NCBI GenBank assembly: GCA_016927565.1
Contig: JAFGMK010000006.1
Span: 1-37,941, forward strand
Direction of reading: 5' to 3'
DNA from: Minisyncoccota bacterium
Lineage (GTDB): Bacteria; Patescibacteriota; Microgenomatia; PFEM01; JAFGMK01
DNA length: 37,941 nucleotides
Part shown: piece by piece, positions 18,847-28,275 of the stretch
Numbering within the stretch: the stretch's first letter is position 1
Layout of the letters: each line of letters starts with the position of its first letter
Position numbers and translations under genes: made by a program
Notes under the pieces: generated by a model
The model's input: only the letters and a program-made list of their open reading frames with translations
The model's database searches: none
Told to the model about the DNA's origin: nothing

Positions 18847-20437
18847 TTTTATGGATATTAATAGTAAAATATTTAAAGCAATTATCAAAAACCGTCTAAT
18901 CAGAAAGACGCTGGCAAAGCTTAGTCATTATTACTTCTTCCACATATATCTTGCTCATCATATTCAATACGAAACCGCTCCTTTTCAAAAGGAAATAATA
19001 TCAATCACCGAAAACTTTAAACAGAAGTTTGCTATTCTCCTCGCCTTCCGTGGGTCTGCCAAGTCGACTTTAGTTTCTCTCTCATATACCATTTGGTCAG
19101 TAATTGGTAAGCAAAATCTTAAATTCATCCTTCTAATCAGTCAAACTCAAGGGCAAGCCAGGCAGCTACTGGCTAATATTAAAAGTGAATTCGAGTCAAA
19201 CGAGTTATTAAGAAAAGACTTTGGCCCTTTTGAAGACTCAAATGAGATTTGGAGATCAAATTCTCTGGTTTTGGCTCGATACAAATCCAAAATCATGGCA
19301 GCCTCTTTGGGCGAAAGCATTCGCGGCTATAAACATGGACAGTACCGGCCTCAATTAATAATTCTTGACGATATTGAGGACAATAACTCCATAAGAACAA
19401 AGGATAGCAGAGACAAAACATATAACTTTGTAACTAGCGACGTGATCCCGGCTGGTGATATCGAAACAAAATATCTTCTAGTAGGAAATCTTTTACATTC
19501 CGACTCAGTAGTTATGCGCTTTAAAAATGAGATTGAGGATGGCGATCGTGATGGGATTATTAAAAAATATCCTTTTTGGGATAAAGATAAAAAACCACTT
19601 TGGGCTACGAAATTTAACACAAAGAAATCTATCGAAAAACTCAAAAAAAGAGTCGGGAACGATAAAATTTTTAGACAAGAGTATTTGCTTGAAATCGTAT
19701 CCAACGAAGAACAGGTAATCGAAAGAAAATGGATTCAACGGTATGATAAATTGCCTCTTTTTGTGGGAAACGGTTATCGATATACAGCGATTGGAGTCGA
19801 CTTGGCCATTTCTGATAAAGATTCTGCTAATTTCACCTCTTTTGTTGCCGCTCATGTTTTTGGTCGTGGCGAAAACCTAAAAATATATATTCTTCCGCAC
19901 CCGGTAAACAAAAGAATGAAATTTTCAGAAACAGAAGACCAACTAAAGGCTCTGGTTGAAAGTCTTGGAGGTAAAGAACGAGTGAAAATTTACATTGAAT
20001 CCGTTGGATACCAAGAAGCTTTTGCTCAAAGAATGAGTCAATTGGGATACTATGCATACGGAGTTAGCGTTCATAGCGCCTCGAAAAGAGAAAGGTTGCT
20101 ATTCGTTTCAAACACGGTCAGAGCAGGCAAATCGGTCTTCCCTCCATCAGGTACTAGCGAACTTGAAGATCAGATGGTTAACTTTGGCGTTGAGAAATAT
20201 GATGATCTTGCTGACGCGTTTTCGATCTTGATCAAAAAAATAATGGAGGAGGACAAACAGTCAGATGGACCTATTATCGTCAGATCATCAGGTCTTTATC
20301 AATCAGTTCAGATAAATAGACACTGTTACACCAACCATCTTGGTTTAATGAAAAAAGATTGGGCAGACAGAGAGGATCAAGAAATTTTCAAAAAATACGG
20401 GATGAAGAATCCTCGGAGAATCTACGGGCTTCCTTGA
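18821..20437 (+). CDS. Phage terminase large subunit
   Basis: LAFRGSAKSTLVS Walker A, QLIILDDIEDN Walker B, IGVDLAISDKDSANFTS and KYDDLADAFS nuclease motifs. Confidence 0.92.
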   Translation: MMTSKKRTNFMDINSKIFKAIIKNRLIRKTLAKLSHYYFFHIYLAHHIQYETAPFQKEIISITENFKQKFAILLAFRGSAKSTLVSLSYTIWSVIGKQNLKFILLISQTQGQARQLLANIKSEFESNELLRKDFGPFEDSNEIWRSNSLVLARYKSKIMAASLGESIRGYKHGQYRPQLIILDDIEDNNSIRTKDSRDKTYNFVTSDVIPAGDIETKYLLVGNLLHSDSVVMRFKNEIEDGDRDGIIKKYPFWDKDKKPLWATKFNTKKSIEKLKKRVGNDKIFRQEYLLEIVSNEEQVIERKWIQRYDKLPLFVGNGYRYTAIGVDLAISDKDSANFTSFVAAHVFGRGENLKIYILPHPVNKRMKFSETEDQLKALVESLGGKERVKIYIESVGYQEAFAQRMSQLGYYAYGVSVHSASKRERLLFVSNTVRAGKSVFPPSGTSELEDQMVNFGVEKYDDLADAFSILIKKIMEEDKQSDGPIIVRSSGLYQSVQINRHCYTNHLGLMKKDWADREDQEIFKKYGMKNPRRIYGLP

Positions 20438-20473
20438 CTTCGGAACACGTTCGCGTCATTAATTTCATTGAGA

Positions 20474-20719
20474 ATATAAGATTGGAGAAATTGTCTCCGA
20501 TTTTATATAATCAAATTGACAATTTAAATATTGCCTAAACTCAGAGGCGCAAGCCTCTGGGCATGGCAGGAAAACCAGTTCAGGGACGAGGGCTCCTCGT
20601 CAGTATTACCTGAACTGGTCACCAATCGAAAGGTTGGCGGGTGGAATCCGTAAGGCCCATCAGCTGGCGGGGAGCTTTTGTAGTAAATCCCCCTCCAGCA
20701 ATTAAGAATTGGAGGGAAA
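20474..20719 (+). promoter_or_regulatory. Candidate structured leader RNA with SD-sequestering hairpin
   Basis: 15-bp hairpin 20474-20508; CAGAGGC-GCAA-GCCTCTG; 11-bp helix 20574-20584/20609-20619 enclosing GACGAGG-GCT-CCTCGTC; CCAATC-GAAA-GGTTGG; CCCTCC (20691-20696) pairs with SD GGAGGG (20711-20716). Confidence 0.7.
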
Positions 20720-21793
20720 ATGGCGATCATCATCTCAAAAAACGGCAAAAACGCAGTCAAAATCGATAAAAGCAATTTCAAACTGGAAGATCATCTTCAA
20801 CAGTATATCTATGACAACCCGGAAAGTATTCCCCTTTATGAGATTAAAGAAGACATTCGGCTTTTGATTCTGGCCAGAGAGTTTTCTACTAAAAGCGGAC
20901 CAATTGACGCTTTAGGGATAGACAAAGATGGCGAGATTTATCTGGTGGAAACAAAGCTTTACAAAAACCCAGATAAGAGAACCGTGGTGGCTCAGGTTCT
21001 GGATTATGGCGCTTCTCTCTGGTCAAATTACCGTGATTTTGCTGACTTTATCGAGCAAGTCGGAATTCATACCAACAAAGATTTTAACCAAACCTTAGGT
21101 CAAAGACTAGGCGAATTCTTTGGTATTTCAGAAGATGAAACCGATACCCTCCTAGAAAATACCAGAAGAAATTTAAGTGACGGTAATTTTAAATTCGTAG
21201 TCTTAATGAACCACCTTCATCCGCAATTAAAAGACTTAATCATTTTCCTAAACAACAACAGCGAATTTACGGTTTATGCGGTTGAATTGGAATACTATAA
21301 ACATCAGGATTTTGAAATCCTGATTCCCAAACTGTACGGTTCAGAGGTTAAAAAAGACCTGGGCAAATCAACTTCTTCAAGGATTGTTCCAGCAGACGAG
21401 GAGTTTTTAAATAGCTACAAGGATAGGCCGGAAATGGATAAGGTAAGAGAGTTACTGGAGTTTAAAAATGAGATTAAAGAAAACCCGGAAAAGTTTCCCA
21501 ATATCTTAGCTTCAAAATCACCTAAATATCTGAATTTCTACACGGTTACCTCGTTTGAAGATAAAGTTTCAATTAATTTGCCGATGAATCCGGAAGCTGA
21601 AGGCGGCGGTTTACAGATCTGGATCACCGATAAGAATAAAGATGGGGCTAATAAAGTACTCAACAAAAAAATCATTAAGTACGAAAGAATTCCTTCTAAG
21701 GGAAAACAATACGGGAAAGTAGCCAGGGTGGAATTAAAAGATCTATCAATTAGCGACTTTGAACGTTTTTTAAGAGAGTTGGCAAAGATTTAA
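20720..21793 (+). CDS. PD-(D/E)XK nuclease-like protein (NucS-like N-terminus)
   Basis: GPIDALGIDKDGEIYLVETKLYKNPDKRTVVAQVLDYGASL. Confidence 0.75.
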   Translation: MAIIISKNGKNAVKIDKSNFKLEDHLQQYIYDNPESIPLYEIKEDIRLLILAREFSTKSGPIDALGIDKDGEIYLVETKLYKNPDKRTVVAQVLDYGASLWSNYRDFADFIEQVGIHTNKDFNQTLGQRLGEFFGISEDETDTLLENTRRNLSDGNFKFVVLMNHLHPQLKDLIIFLNNNSEFTVYAVELEYYKHQDFEILIPKLYGSEVKKDLGKSTSSRIVPADEEFLNSYKDRPEMDKVRELLEFKNEIKENPEKFPNILASKSPKYLNFYTVTSFEDKVSINLPMNPEAEGGGLQIWITDKNKDGANKVLNKKIIKYERIPSKGKQYGKVARVELKDLSISDFERFLRELAKI

Positions 21794-21843
21794 AAAAGTC
21801 ACTTTCCTCGGCTTGACTTAAGCTTCCCCTTGCGTCATTCCTT

Positions 21844-23154
21844 GTGTTGACAATGGATAACCAAACTCAGGAGACACCGATTAACTACTGCTTATATGCC
21901 CGAAAATCCAGCGAATCAGACGAACGGCAAGCAATGTCGATTGGTTCCCAGATTAAGGAAATGAAAGACTTGGCCAAAAGGGACAAACTTAATATTATTG
22001 ACGTTTATCAAGAAAGCCACTCAGCTAAAATCTCCAACACACGGCCAATCTTTGGCAAACTCCTAACTGATATCGTTCAGGGGAAATTCAACGGTATTTT
22101 AGCCTGGGCGCCGGACAGGTTAAGCCGGAATGCCGGAGACTTAGGAATGTTAGTTGACATGATGGACCAGGGGAAACTTCTTAAGATTAAAACTTATTCT
22201 CAAACTTTTTCTAATAATCCAAATGAGAAATTTTTGTTAATGATACTTTGTAGTCAGGCAAAACTGGAAAACGATCAAAAAGGAGAGAATGTAAAAAGAG
22301 GGATTAGAGCAAAATGTGAGCAAGGATGGCGACCAGGCATGGCACCTCTTGGATATTTTAACCGAGCGCATGCCGGGACTAAAGACATTATTATTGATCC
22401 CAAACAAGGGCCATTAGTCAAAGAGGCTTTTGAAAAAGTTGCTTTCCAAAATTGGTCGGGTAGAAAATTAAAAGAGTGGTTTGACAAAGTCGGGTTTGCT
22501 AATCGTTCAGGGAAACTAGCGACTCTGAGCCAAATTTATTTGATGTTAAAAAAACCATTTTATTACGGCAGGTTTGAATATCCAGAAGGAAGCGGCAATT
22601 GGTATCAGGGAGCTCATGAGCCATTGATTACCAAAAAACTTTTTGACAAAGTCCAGGAAAAATTAGTGGTTCCTAAAAAATCAAAGTGGGGTAGCCGGAA
22701 TGTACTTTTCAGAGATGTTTTTAAATGTGCCAGTTGCGGAGCAACAATAACCGGAGAAGAAAAGTTCAGGAAAAGAAAACAGGGGAATCCGAGAAGACAT
22801 GTTTATTACCAGTGCGCTAAGGCCAGAAACAAAAAATGCAAAGAAGTAATGCTAAGCGAGAAACAGCTAATCGGAGCACTAACAAGATATGTCAATTTTA
22901 TGAGCCTACACCATCCTCAAAAGATAAAACTAACCCACAAAGTAAAAACCGGTATGGAAACATACCGGAAAATCCGGGAGCAAGTATTGTTGCTTAAGGA
23001 TATTAATCCCGGCTCAGAAGAAATTTCATTTACTGAATACGCCAAGTATGTTCTCCGGGACGGATCTAACGAGGAAAAAAGGGAAATCGTCAAAGTATTC
23101 GGCAAGTATCTCTACATCCACGATAAGGAAGTTTGTTCGGCCCCAATAAGTTAG
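21844..23154 (+). CDS. Large serine recombinase, second copy
   Basis: CLYARKSSESDERQA, WAPDRLSRNAGD, CASCGAT...YYQCAKARNKKC; clearly homologous to 1835-3154. Confidence 0.95.
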   Translation: MLTMDNQTQETPINYCLYARKSSESDERQAMSIGSQIKEMKDLAKRDKLNIIDVYQESHSAKISNTRPIFGKLLTDIVQGKFNGILAWAPDRLSRNAGDLGMLVDMMDQGKLLKIKTYSQTFSNNPNEKFLLMILCSQAKLENDQKGENVKRGIRAKCEQGWRPGMAPLGYFNRAHAGTKDIIIDPKQGPLVKEAFEKVAFQNWSGRKLKEWFDKVGFANRSGKLATLSQIYLMLKKPFYYGRFEYPEGSGNWYQGAHEPLITKKLFDKVQEKLVVPKKSKWGSRNVLFRDVFKCASCGATITGEEKFRKRKQGNPRRHVYYQCAKARNKKCKEVMLSEKQLIGALTRYVNFMSLHHPQKIKLTHKVKTGMETYRKIREQVLLLKDINPGSEEISFTEYAKYVLRDGSNEEKREIVKVFGKYLYIHDKEVCSAPIS

Positions 23155-23162
23155 TCAAAAAA

Positions 23163-23858
23163 CTAACGAATAACCAGTTCAGAAAACATACTTTCTTCTT
23201 TGTCTTTCCATTCGCCAGTCCACGACAATAAAAAGTGGCGACTAGTTTTTTTGGCATTATTACTATAAACAGAAACCTCAATTTTATATTTCCCTGGGGT
23301 TAGACAATCTTGTTGAGAATAGTACCTTTCGGGAAATTCAAAAATAAACTTATTAGATTCTTCATCTTTTTTAGAAAAACCCTTAAATACTGAGTGAAAT
23401 TTGTCATCTGGGTGTTGAACCCTGCCCAAATCACAATACATTTCCTTCCCTGGCTGGATAGTTCTTTTATATGGGTCTCTTATTCCCGACCATTTTAAAT
23501 TCACCGGTGTGAAGCTCTTATTTTTTACCATTTCTCCTGCGCTATTTTCCCTGAAGACATTTTCTAGAAACACTTCACAGTCTTCAGCTTGTGTTTTTCC
23601 GAAATTTTCGATAAGGAATCTAAAATAATAAACGGGGAAGTCGTAACCTCTCCCAACTCTACGAGTTTTGTGACAACCCGGGGGCGCCAGTTTGAACTTG
23701 ATCTTTAATCCTGGTTTGAAATAACGGTGTTTTAATCTTTCTGCAAAATATGGAGCAAGAACCGCCAATGCTCCCAATAGAAGCGTTGATCCGATTTGCA
23801 CCCAATCGCTGGTGGTTATTTGAGAGGATATTGACGCTGAGGTTGTAGAAACGATCAT
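23163..23858 (-). CDS. Hypothetical protein with N-terminal TM segment
   Basis: IGSTLLLGALAVLAPYFAERL; 231 aa. Confidence 0.6.
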   Translation of the reverse strand: MIVSTTSASISSQITTSDWVQIGSTLLLGALAVLAPYFAERLKHRYFKPGLKIKFKLAPPGCHKTRRVGRGYDFPVYYFRFLIENFGKTQAEDCEVFLENVFRENSAGEMVKNKSFTPVNLKWSGIRDPYKRTIQPGKEMYCDLGRVQHPDDKFHSVFKGFSKKDEESNKFIFEFPERYYSQQDCLTPGKYKIEVSVYSNNAKKTSRHFLLSWTGEWKDKEESMFSELVIR

Positions 23859-24057
23859 AAATGTTCAAATAAACCGATTAAAATGTTGAGCTTATTATAT
23901 CATTCCAACTGATGATTTCCCTCAGATAAAAGTCGGATTCGAACGGGGCTTTTTTGAGGATAAAAAACGGTTCGAATTCTCGATTTTTGAAAGTGGCTTT
24001 TAGCAAGATAACAAGGGATATTTGAGACACCTCGGTCGGTTGAGGTGCCCGTGCGTG

Positions 24058-24128
24058 CTGCCGGGCAGGGATTCGAACCCCGATACACAGATTCAGAGTC
24101 TGCGGTCCTGCCATTAGACGACCCGGCA
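24058..24128 (-). tRNA. tRNA-Gln (anticodon CUG)
   Basis: TGCCGGG/CCCGGCA acceptor, anticodon loop CTCTGAA, T-arm CGGGGTTCGAATCCCTG; CCA not encoded. Confidence 0.93.
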
Positions 24129-24158
24129 ATTTCAGACCCTATTTTACCAAATAAAAAG

Positions 24159-25334
24159 CTAAGATTGAAACTTAAGGGCGTGTTTTTCCCGAAGATAAAA
24201 AAACAAAGCAATGATCATTAACCCGCCGCCGCCAATTCCCAGCCAAAAAACAGGCAGGCTGGTCAGAATAACACCTCCGGAAATTGGCCCAAAAATCCGG
24301 GCTAAACTCCCCAAAGAACTTACAACTCCCATCACTTCCCCTTGTTTTGAATCAGAGACAGATCGAGAAATAGCTCCAGTTAAAAATGGCCGCGCCAGAC
24401 TGTTGCCCAAAGCAAAAAAAGTCATTGATAACAAAAGATTTTTAAAATTCCGCGCTAGAGGAAAAAGAAACAGACCGACAGCCAGCAAGATCATCCCCCA
24501 AAATCGCAGTTTTTCTTCACTAAGAAAATTAATCAGTTTCCCCAGCAACCAACCGCGAATAAAAATATTGATCAGGCCGACATAGCCCAATAAATACCCA
24601 ATCTTATCAGTTCCCAGATTAAGCTGTTTCCGGGCAAAAAGAGAAAAAGAGCCCTGAAAAATTGCCTGAGCCCAAAGATAAAAAAATAGTTGAGCTAAAA
24701 TCAAACCAGTCGGAAAGGTAATTAAAAAGGCTTTGATTGAACTCCAGTCAACAATCTTCAATCTGTTCTTCTGTAGCTTTTTTTTGGCAGAGGTCTCCGG
24801 TAGGAAAAAAAGAGTCATCAGGATCGTTACCAGAGAAATTCCGGCCGCTAAAAAAGCCGGCAAGGAATAGCTTGATTTAGCTAAAGCCCCTCCCAGCACC
24901 GGCCCGACCAAAAACCCGAAACCGAAAGCAATTCCACCGATTCCGAAAATGCGGCTGCGCTCCTTTTTAGTTGATAAATCAGACAAAACTGCCTGGCCAA
25001 TGGTAAAATTACTCCCGATCGCACCATCAACAATGCGGGAAAGAAAGAGCATCGGCAGGCTTTTGGCAAAACCCAAAATTAAAAAACCGGCCGCAGTAGA
25101 AACTTGAGAAACAATCAGCAATGGTCGCCGGCCGAAACGATCACTCAGCCGGCCCATAATCGGCGCGGTTATAAACTGCAAAAGAGAAAAAGAAGTTAGA
25201 ATTAAACCCACCAGGAAAGGCGTAGCCCCAAAATCCTGGGCCATAAAAGGCAAAAAAGGCAAGATCAGGGAAAAACCAAGTACTTCCGTGATTTGAATTA
25301 AGAGAATAATTAGAATTTCTTTCTTGTGCTTCAT
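24159..25334 (-). CDS. MFS transporter (drug-efflux-like)
   Basis: 12-TM-like; GRLSDRFGRRPLL motif A; start set at MKHKKE. Confidence 0.88.
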   Translation of the reverse strand: MKHKKEILIILLIQITEVLGFSLILPFLPFMAQDFGATPFLVGLILTSFSLLQFITAPIMGRLSDRFGRRPLLIVSQVSTAAGFLILGFAKSLPMLFLSRIVDGAIGSNFTIGQAVLSDLSTKKERSRIFGIGGIAFGFGFLVGPVLGGALAKSSYSLPAFLAAGISLVTILMTLFFLPETSAKKKLQKNRLKIVDWSSIKAFLITFPTGLILAQLFFYLWAQAIFQGSFSLFARKQLNLGTDKIGYLLGYVGLINIFIRGWLLGKLINFLSEEKLRFWGMILLAVGLFLFPLARNFKNLLLSMTFFALGNSLARPFLTGAISRSVSDSKQGEVMGVVSSLGSLARIFGPISGGVILTSLPVFWLGIGGGGLMIIALFFYLREKHALKFQS

Positions 25335-25366
25335 TGTTCTGGCCCGGCAATAATTTGGCAAGAATC

Positions 25367-25409
25367 CACACCGGGAGAGGGCCTACACCCACTCCCGGTG
25401 TGTTTTGTT
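25367..25409 (+). terminator. Perfect 11-bp hairpin with T-rich tail in a divergent intergenic region
   Basis: CACACCGGGAG-N14-CTCCCGGTGTG-TTTTGTT. Confidence 0.55.
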
Positions 25410-25470
25410 CATTCTAACATAGTATTTATCTCTTTATGATTCAGTCAAAATATGTTAAGGTTTTCCAAAT

Positions 25471-26613
25471 ATGAACTACCGCAAATTTGGAAAAACAAAT
25501 TTTAAAGCTTCGTTTTTGGGCTTTGGCTGTATGAGGTTGCCGACAATTGGCGGGGATCCGGCCAGGATTAATATTCCGAAGGCAATCAGGATGATCCGCC
25601 TGGGAATTGACGGAGGCATTAATTATATTGATACGGCCTGGCCTTATCATGCCGGCGAAAGTGAAAAGGTAGTTGGATTGGCTTTAAAAAACGGCTATCG
25701 GGAAAAAGTTAAACTGGCAACTAAGTTGCCGATTTGGGCACTGGAGAAAAAAAAGGATATAGACAAAATCTTTAATCAGCAGCTTAAGAAGCTGAAGACT
25801 GACCGCATTGATTTTTATCTACTGCACGCTTTAAATGAAGAACGTTGGCAGAAGCTTAATAAACTTGATGTTTTAAGCTGGGCTAAAAAGGTACAAAAAG
25901 AGGGCAAGATTCGGCATTTGGGTTTTTCTTTCCATGATAATTATTCGGTATTTGAAAAAATTGTAAATGGTTATGATAAGTGGACTTTTTGCCAGATTCA
26001 ATATAATTATCTGAATGAAAGTTATCAGGCCGGCTTGAGAGGTTTGAAGTATGCGGCCTCTAAAGGATTGGCAGTAATTATTATGGAGCCGCTTTTGGGA
26101 GGTTTATTAGCTAACCCCCCCGAGAGAATTATGAGCTTTTTTGATAAAACCGGGAGAAATCCAGTTCAGATGGCTTTTAAATGGCTCTGGTCGCAAAAAG
26201 AGGTATCTTTAGTTTTGTCGGGAATGAGCAATTTGACCCAGGTTAAACAAAACTTAGTTTTTGCCGGGAAAAATAACGCTGCTCAACTAATTTTAGAAGA
26301 ACAAAAACTGATTCAAAAAGTAAAAAAAATCTACCAAAAATTGGCGCCGATTCCCTGCACTCAATGTGAATACTGCTTGCCCTGCCCTCAGGGGATTAAT
26401 ATTCCGGCTAACTTTGCTCTTTATAACAGTACAGTAATGCATGAGAACAAAAATCTGGCCGGAAATAAACGAAGCTACATGCGGTTACCGGAGGAAAAAA
26501 GAGCATCTAATTGTGTTAACTGTCGGATTTGCGAGACTAAGTGCCCCCAAAAAATCAAAATTTCCGATTGGCTTTTGAAAGTGGATCGAAAATTCAACAA
26601 AAGCAGTCTTTGA
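25471..26613 (+). CDS. Aldo/keto reductase with C-terminal 4Fe-4S binding region
   Basis: GINYIDTAWPYHAGESEKVVG; Cys clusters CTQCEYCLPCPQG and CVNCRICETKCP. Confidence 0.9.
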   Translation: MNYRKFGKTNFKASFLGFGCMRLPTIGGDPARINIPKAIRMIRLGIDGGINYIDTAWPYHAGESEKVVGLALKNGYREKVKLATKLPIWALEKKKDIDKIFNQQLKKLKTDRIDFYLLHALNEERWQKLNKLDVLSWAKKVQKEGKIRHLGFSFHDNYSVFEKIVNGYDKWTFCQIQYNYLNESYQAGLRGLKYAASKGLAVIIMEPLLGGLLANPPERIMSFFDKTGRNPVQMAFKWLWSQKEVSLVLSGMSNLTQVKQNLVFAGKNNAAQLILEEQKLIQKVKKIYQKLAPIPCTQCEYCLPCPQGINIPANFALYNSTVMHENKNLAGNKRSYMRLPEEKRASNCVNCRICETKCPQKIKISDWLLKVDRKFNKSSL

Positions 26614-26622
26614 AAGATTAGA

Positions 26623-28062
26623 TCATAAAAACCGCATTGCTTTCCGGAGACGATTCAGAGTCTCTTTTTTTCCTAAAAGCTCAATGGAACCAAAAAGCGG
26701 CGGCGAAGTTTTCCCGCCGGCAATTGCTACCCGGAAAGTTTGAAAAAAGCTGACCCGTTTCCAATCAGTGCTGTCGGCAACTTGAAGCAGCTTTTTTTCC
26801 ATCCGATTTGCCTGCCAGTTTTTCAAAGAAAATTTTTTCATTTCTCCAAAAATCAGCGAAAGAATCGCCAGGGTTTCCTGACTGCTTTTTCCCTTGGGAA
26901 CCAAATCTTCCTTATTCGGCTTCTGATATTTAATCAGAAAACTGACCAATTCGGGAAAATCTGTCAATTTTTTTATTCTTTCTTTGACCAAGGGAACCAT
27001 TTTTTTCAGTAAAGCCGAAGGAATTTCTTTGGGCGTAAAGGGTTTTAAAAGCTTTCCCAGCTCCCGGTCAGTCTTACGCCTGATATAAGCTCCGTTTAAC
27101 CAGGTGAGCTTATCAAGATCAAACTTGGGATTGGCATCACTAACATCCTCCAGCTTAAAAAGTTTAACCACTTGACTCAAGCTTAAAATCTCCCGATCGT
27201 CCTTTGGCGACCAGCCAAGAAGCATCAAATAATTTACCAAGGCATCCGACAAATAACCGTTTTTCCGGTAGTCAGAAACAGCGGTTGATCCGTGCCTTTT
27301 CGACAACTTGCTTCCGTCCGGACCGTAAATAAAAGAAAGATGGGCAAAAACAGGAGCTTTTTTTCCGAGGGCATCATAGAGTAAAATTTGTTTCGGAACA
27401 AAATTTAAATAATCTTCACCTCTGATCGTGTGGGTAATTTTCATCTCAATATCATCAATCGTTGTTGCCGTTGCCAAAAGAGCGGTATTATCACTCCTGG
27501 CAATGACGAAATCACCAATATCCTCAGCTTTGACAGTTATTTTTCCCCGACTGGGATCAATAAAAGAAACGGGCCCTGGAGAAACCTTCAATCTCACCGC
27601 ACCTCTTCTGCCCTTCTTTTCTATTTCCCTTCTTTCCTCCGAAGTCAGGTAGCGACAACAACCCGAGTATTTGGGAGCGATTCCTTTCTTCAGCGCTGCT
27701 TCTCTCTCTGACTTTAGTTTTTCAGGAGAACAATAGCAGCGATATGCTTTACCTTCATCGAGAAGTTTTTTAATATAACGCCAATAAGTTGCCATTCTTT
27801 TGCTTTGACGGTAAGGAGCAAAAGGTCCACCGATATCCGGCCCTTCATCCCAGTTGATTCCCAACCACCGGAGACTTTCTAAAATTTCTTCTTCATATTC
27901 TTTTCGATATCTTTTAGGATCGGTGTCGTCAATCCGCAAAATAAATTTGCCGCCATAGTGACGGGCAAAAAGCCAATTGAAAAGAGCCGTATGAGCTGTT
28001 CCCAAGTGCAAAAAACCGCTGGGAGTAGGAGCCATTCTGACGCGAACTTTGTCTTTAATCAT
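26623..28062 (-). CDS. gltX: Glutamyl-tRNA synthetase
   Basis: RMAPTPSGFLHLGTAHTALFNWLFAR HIGH region and SKLSKRHG KMSKS-type motif. Confidence 0.95.
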   Translation of the reverse strand: MIKDKVRVRMAPTPSGFLHLGTAHTALFNWLFARHYGGKFILRIDDTDPKRYRKEYEEEILESLRWLGINWDEGPDIGGPFAPYRQSKRMATYWRYIKKLLDEGKAYRCYCSPEKLKSEREAALKKGIAPKYSGCCRYLTSEERREIEKKGRRGAVRLKVSPGPVSFIDPSRGKITVKAEDIGDFVIARSDNTALLATATTIDDIEMKITHTIRGEDYLNFVPKQILLYDALGKKAPVFAHLSFIYGPDGSKLSKRHGSTAVSDYRKNGYLSDALVNYLMLLGWSPKDDREILSLSQVVKLFKLEDVSDANPKFDLDKLTWLNGAYIRRKTDRELGKLLKPFTPKEIPSALLKKMVPLVKERIKKLTDFPELVSFLIKYQKPNKEDLVPKGKSSQETLAILSLIFGEMKKFSLKNWQANRMEKKLLQVADSTDWKRVSFFQTFRVAIAGGKTSPPLFGSIELLGKKETLNRLRKAMRFL

Positions 28063-28152
28063 TTTAATTGCTGATTATTTTTACTTTTACCTAACAGCGT
28101 CTCTAAAACAAAATATGAAAAGAATCCACCGGAAAAAATCCGCTTATTCGGC

Positions 28153-28181
28153 TTGATTTTAACATACCATAAATTTATACT
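28153..28181 (+). promoter_or_regulatory. Sigma70-like promoter for 28276 gene
   Basis: TTGATT-17 nt-TATACT. Confidence 0.55.
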
Positions 28182-28275
28182 CAAAAGAGAATATTCAATA
28201 ATTGAATTGCTCAGGGTTGCCGGCAAACAGCTTCATCTAAAAGCGAAATATGCGGAAACTCCCTGAGACAGACCG

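Noticed and set aside
20535-20690. HDV-like ribozyme, group I/II intron or HEARO/omega RNA
   Set aside because: GGGCATGGC only superficially resembles HDV. No intron core motifs, IscB or TnpB gene are present.
28182-28275. T-box for the divergent gltX
   Set aside because: No GGTGGTACC-type T-box sequence on the minus strand, and the gltX promoter appears to lie downstream of this element.
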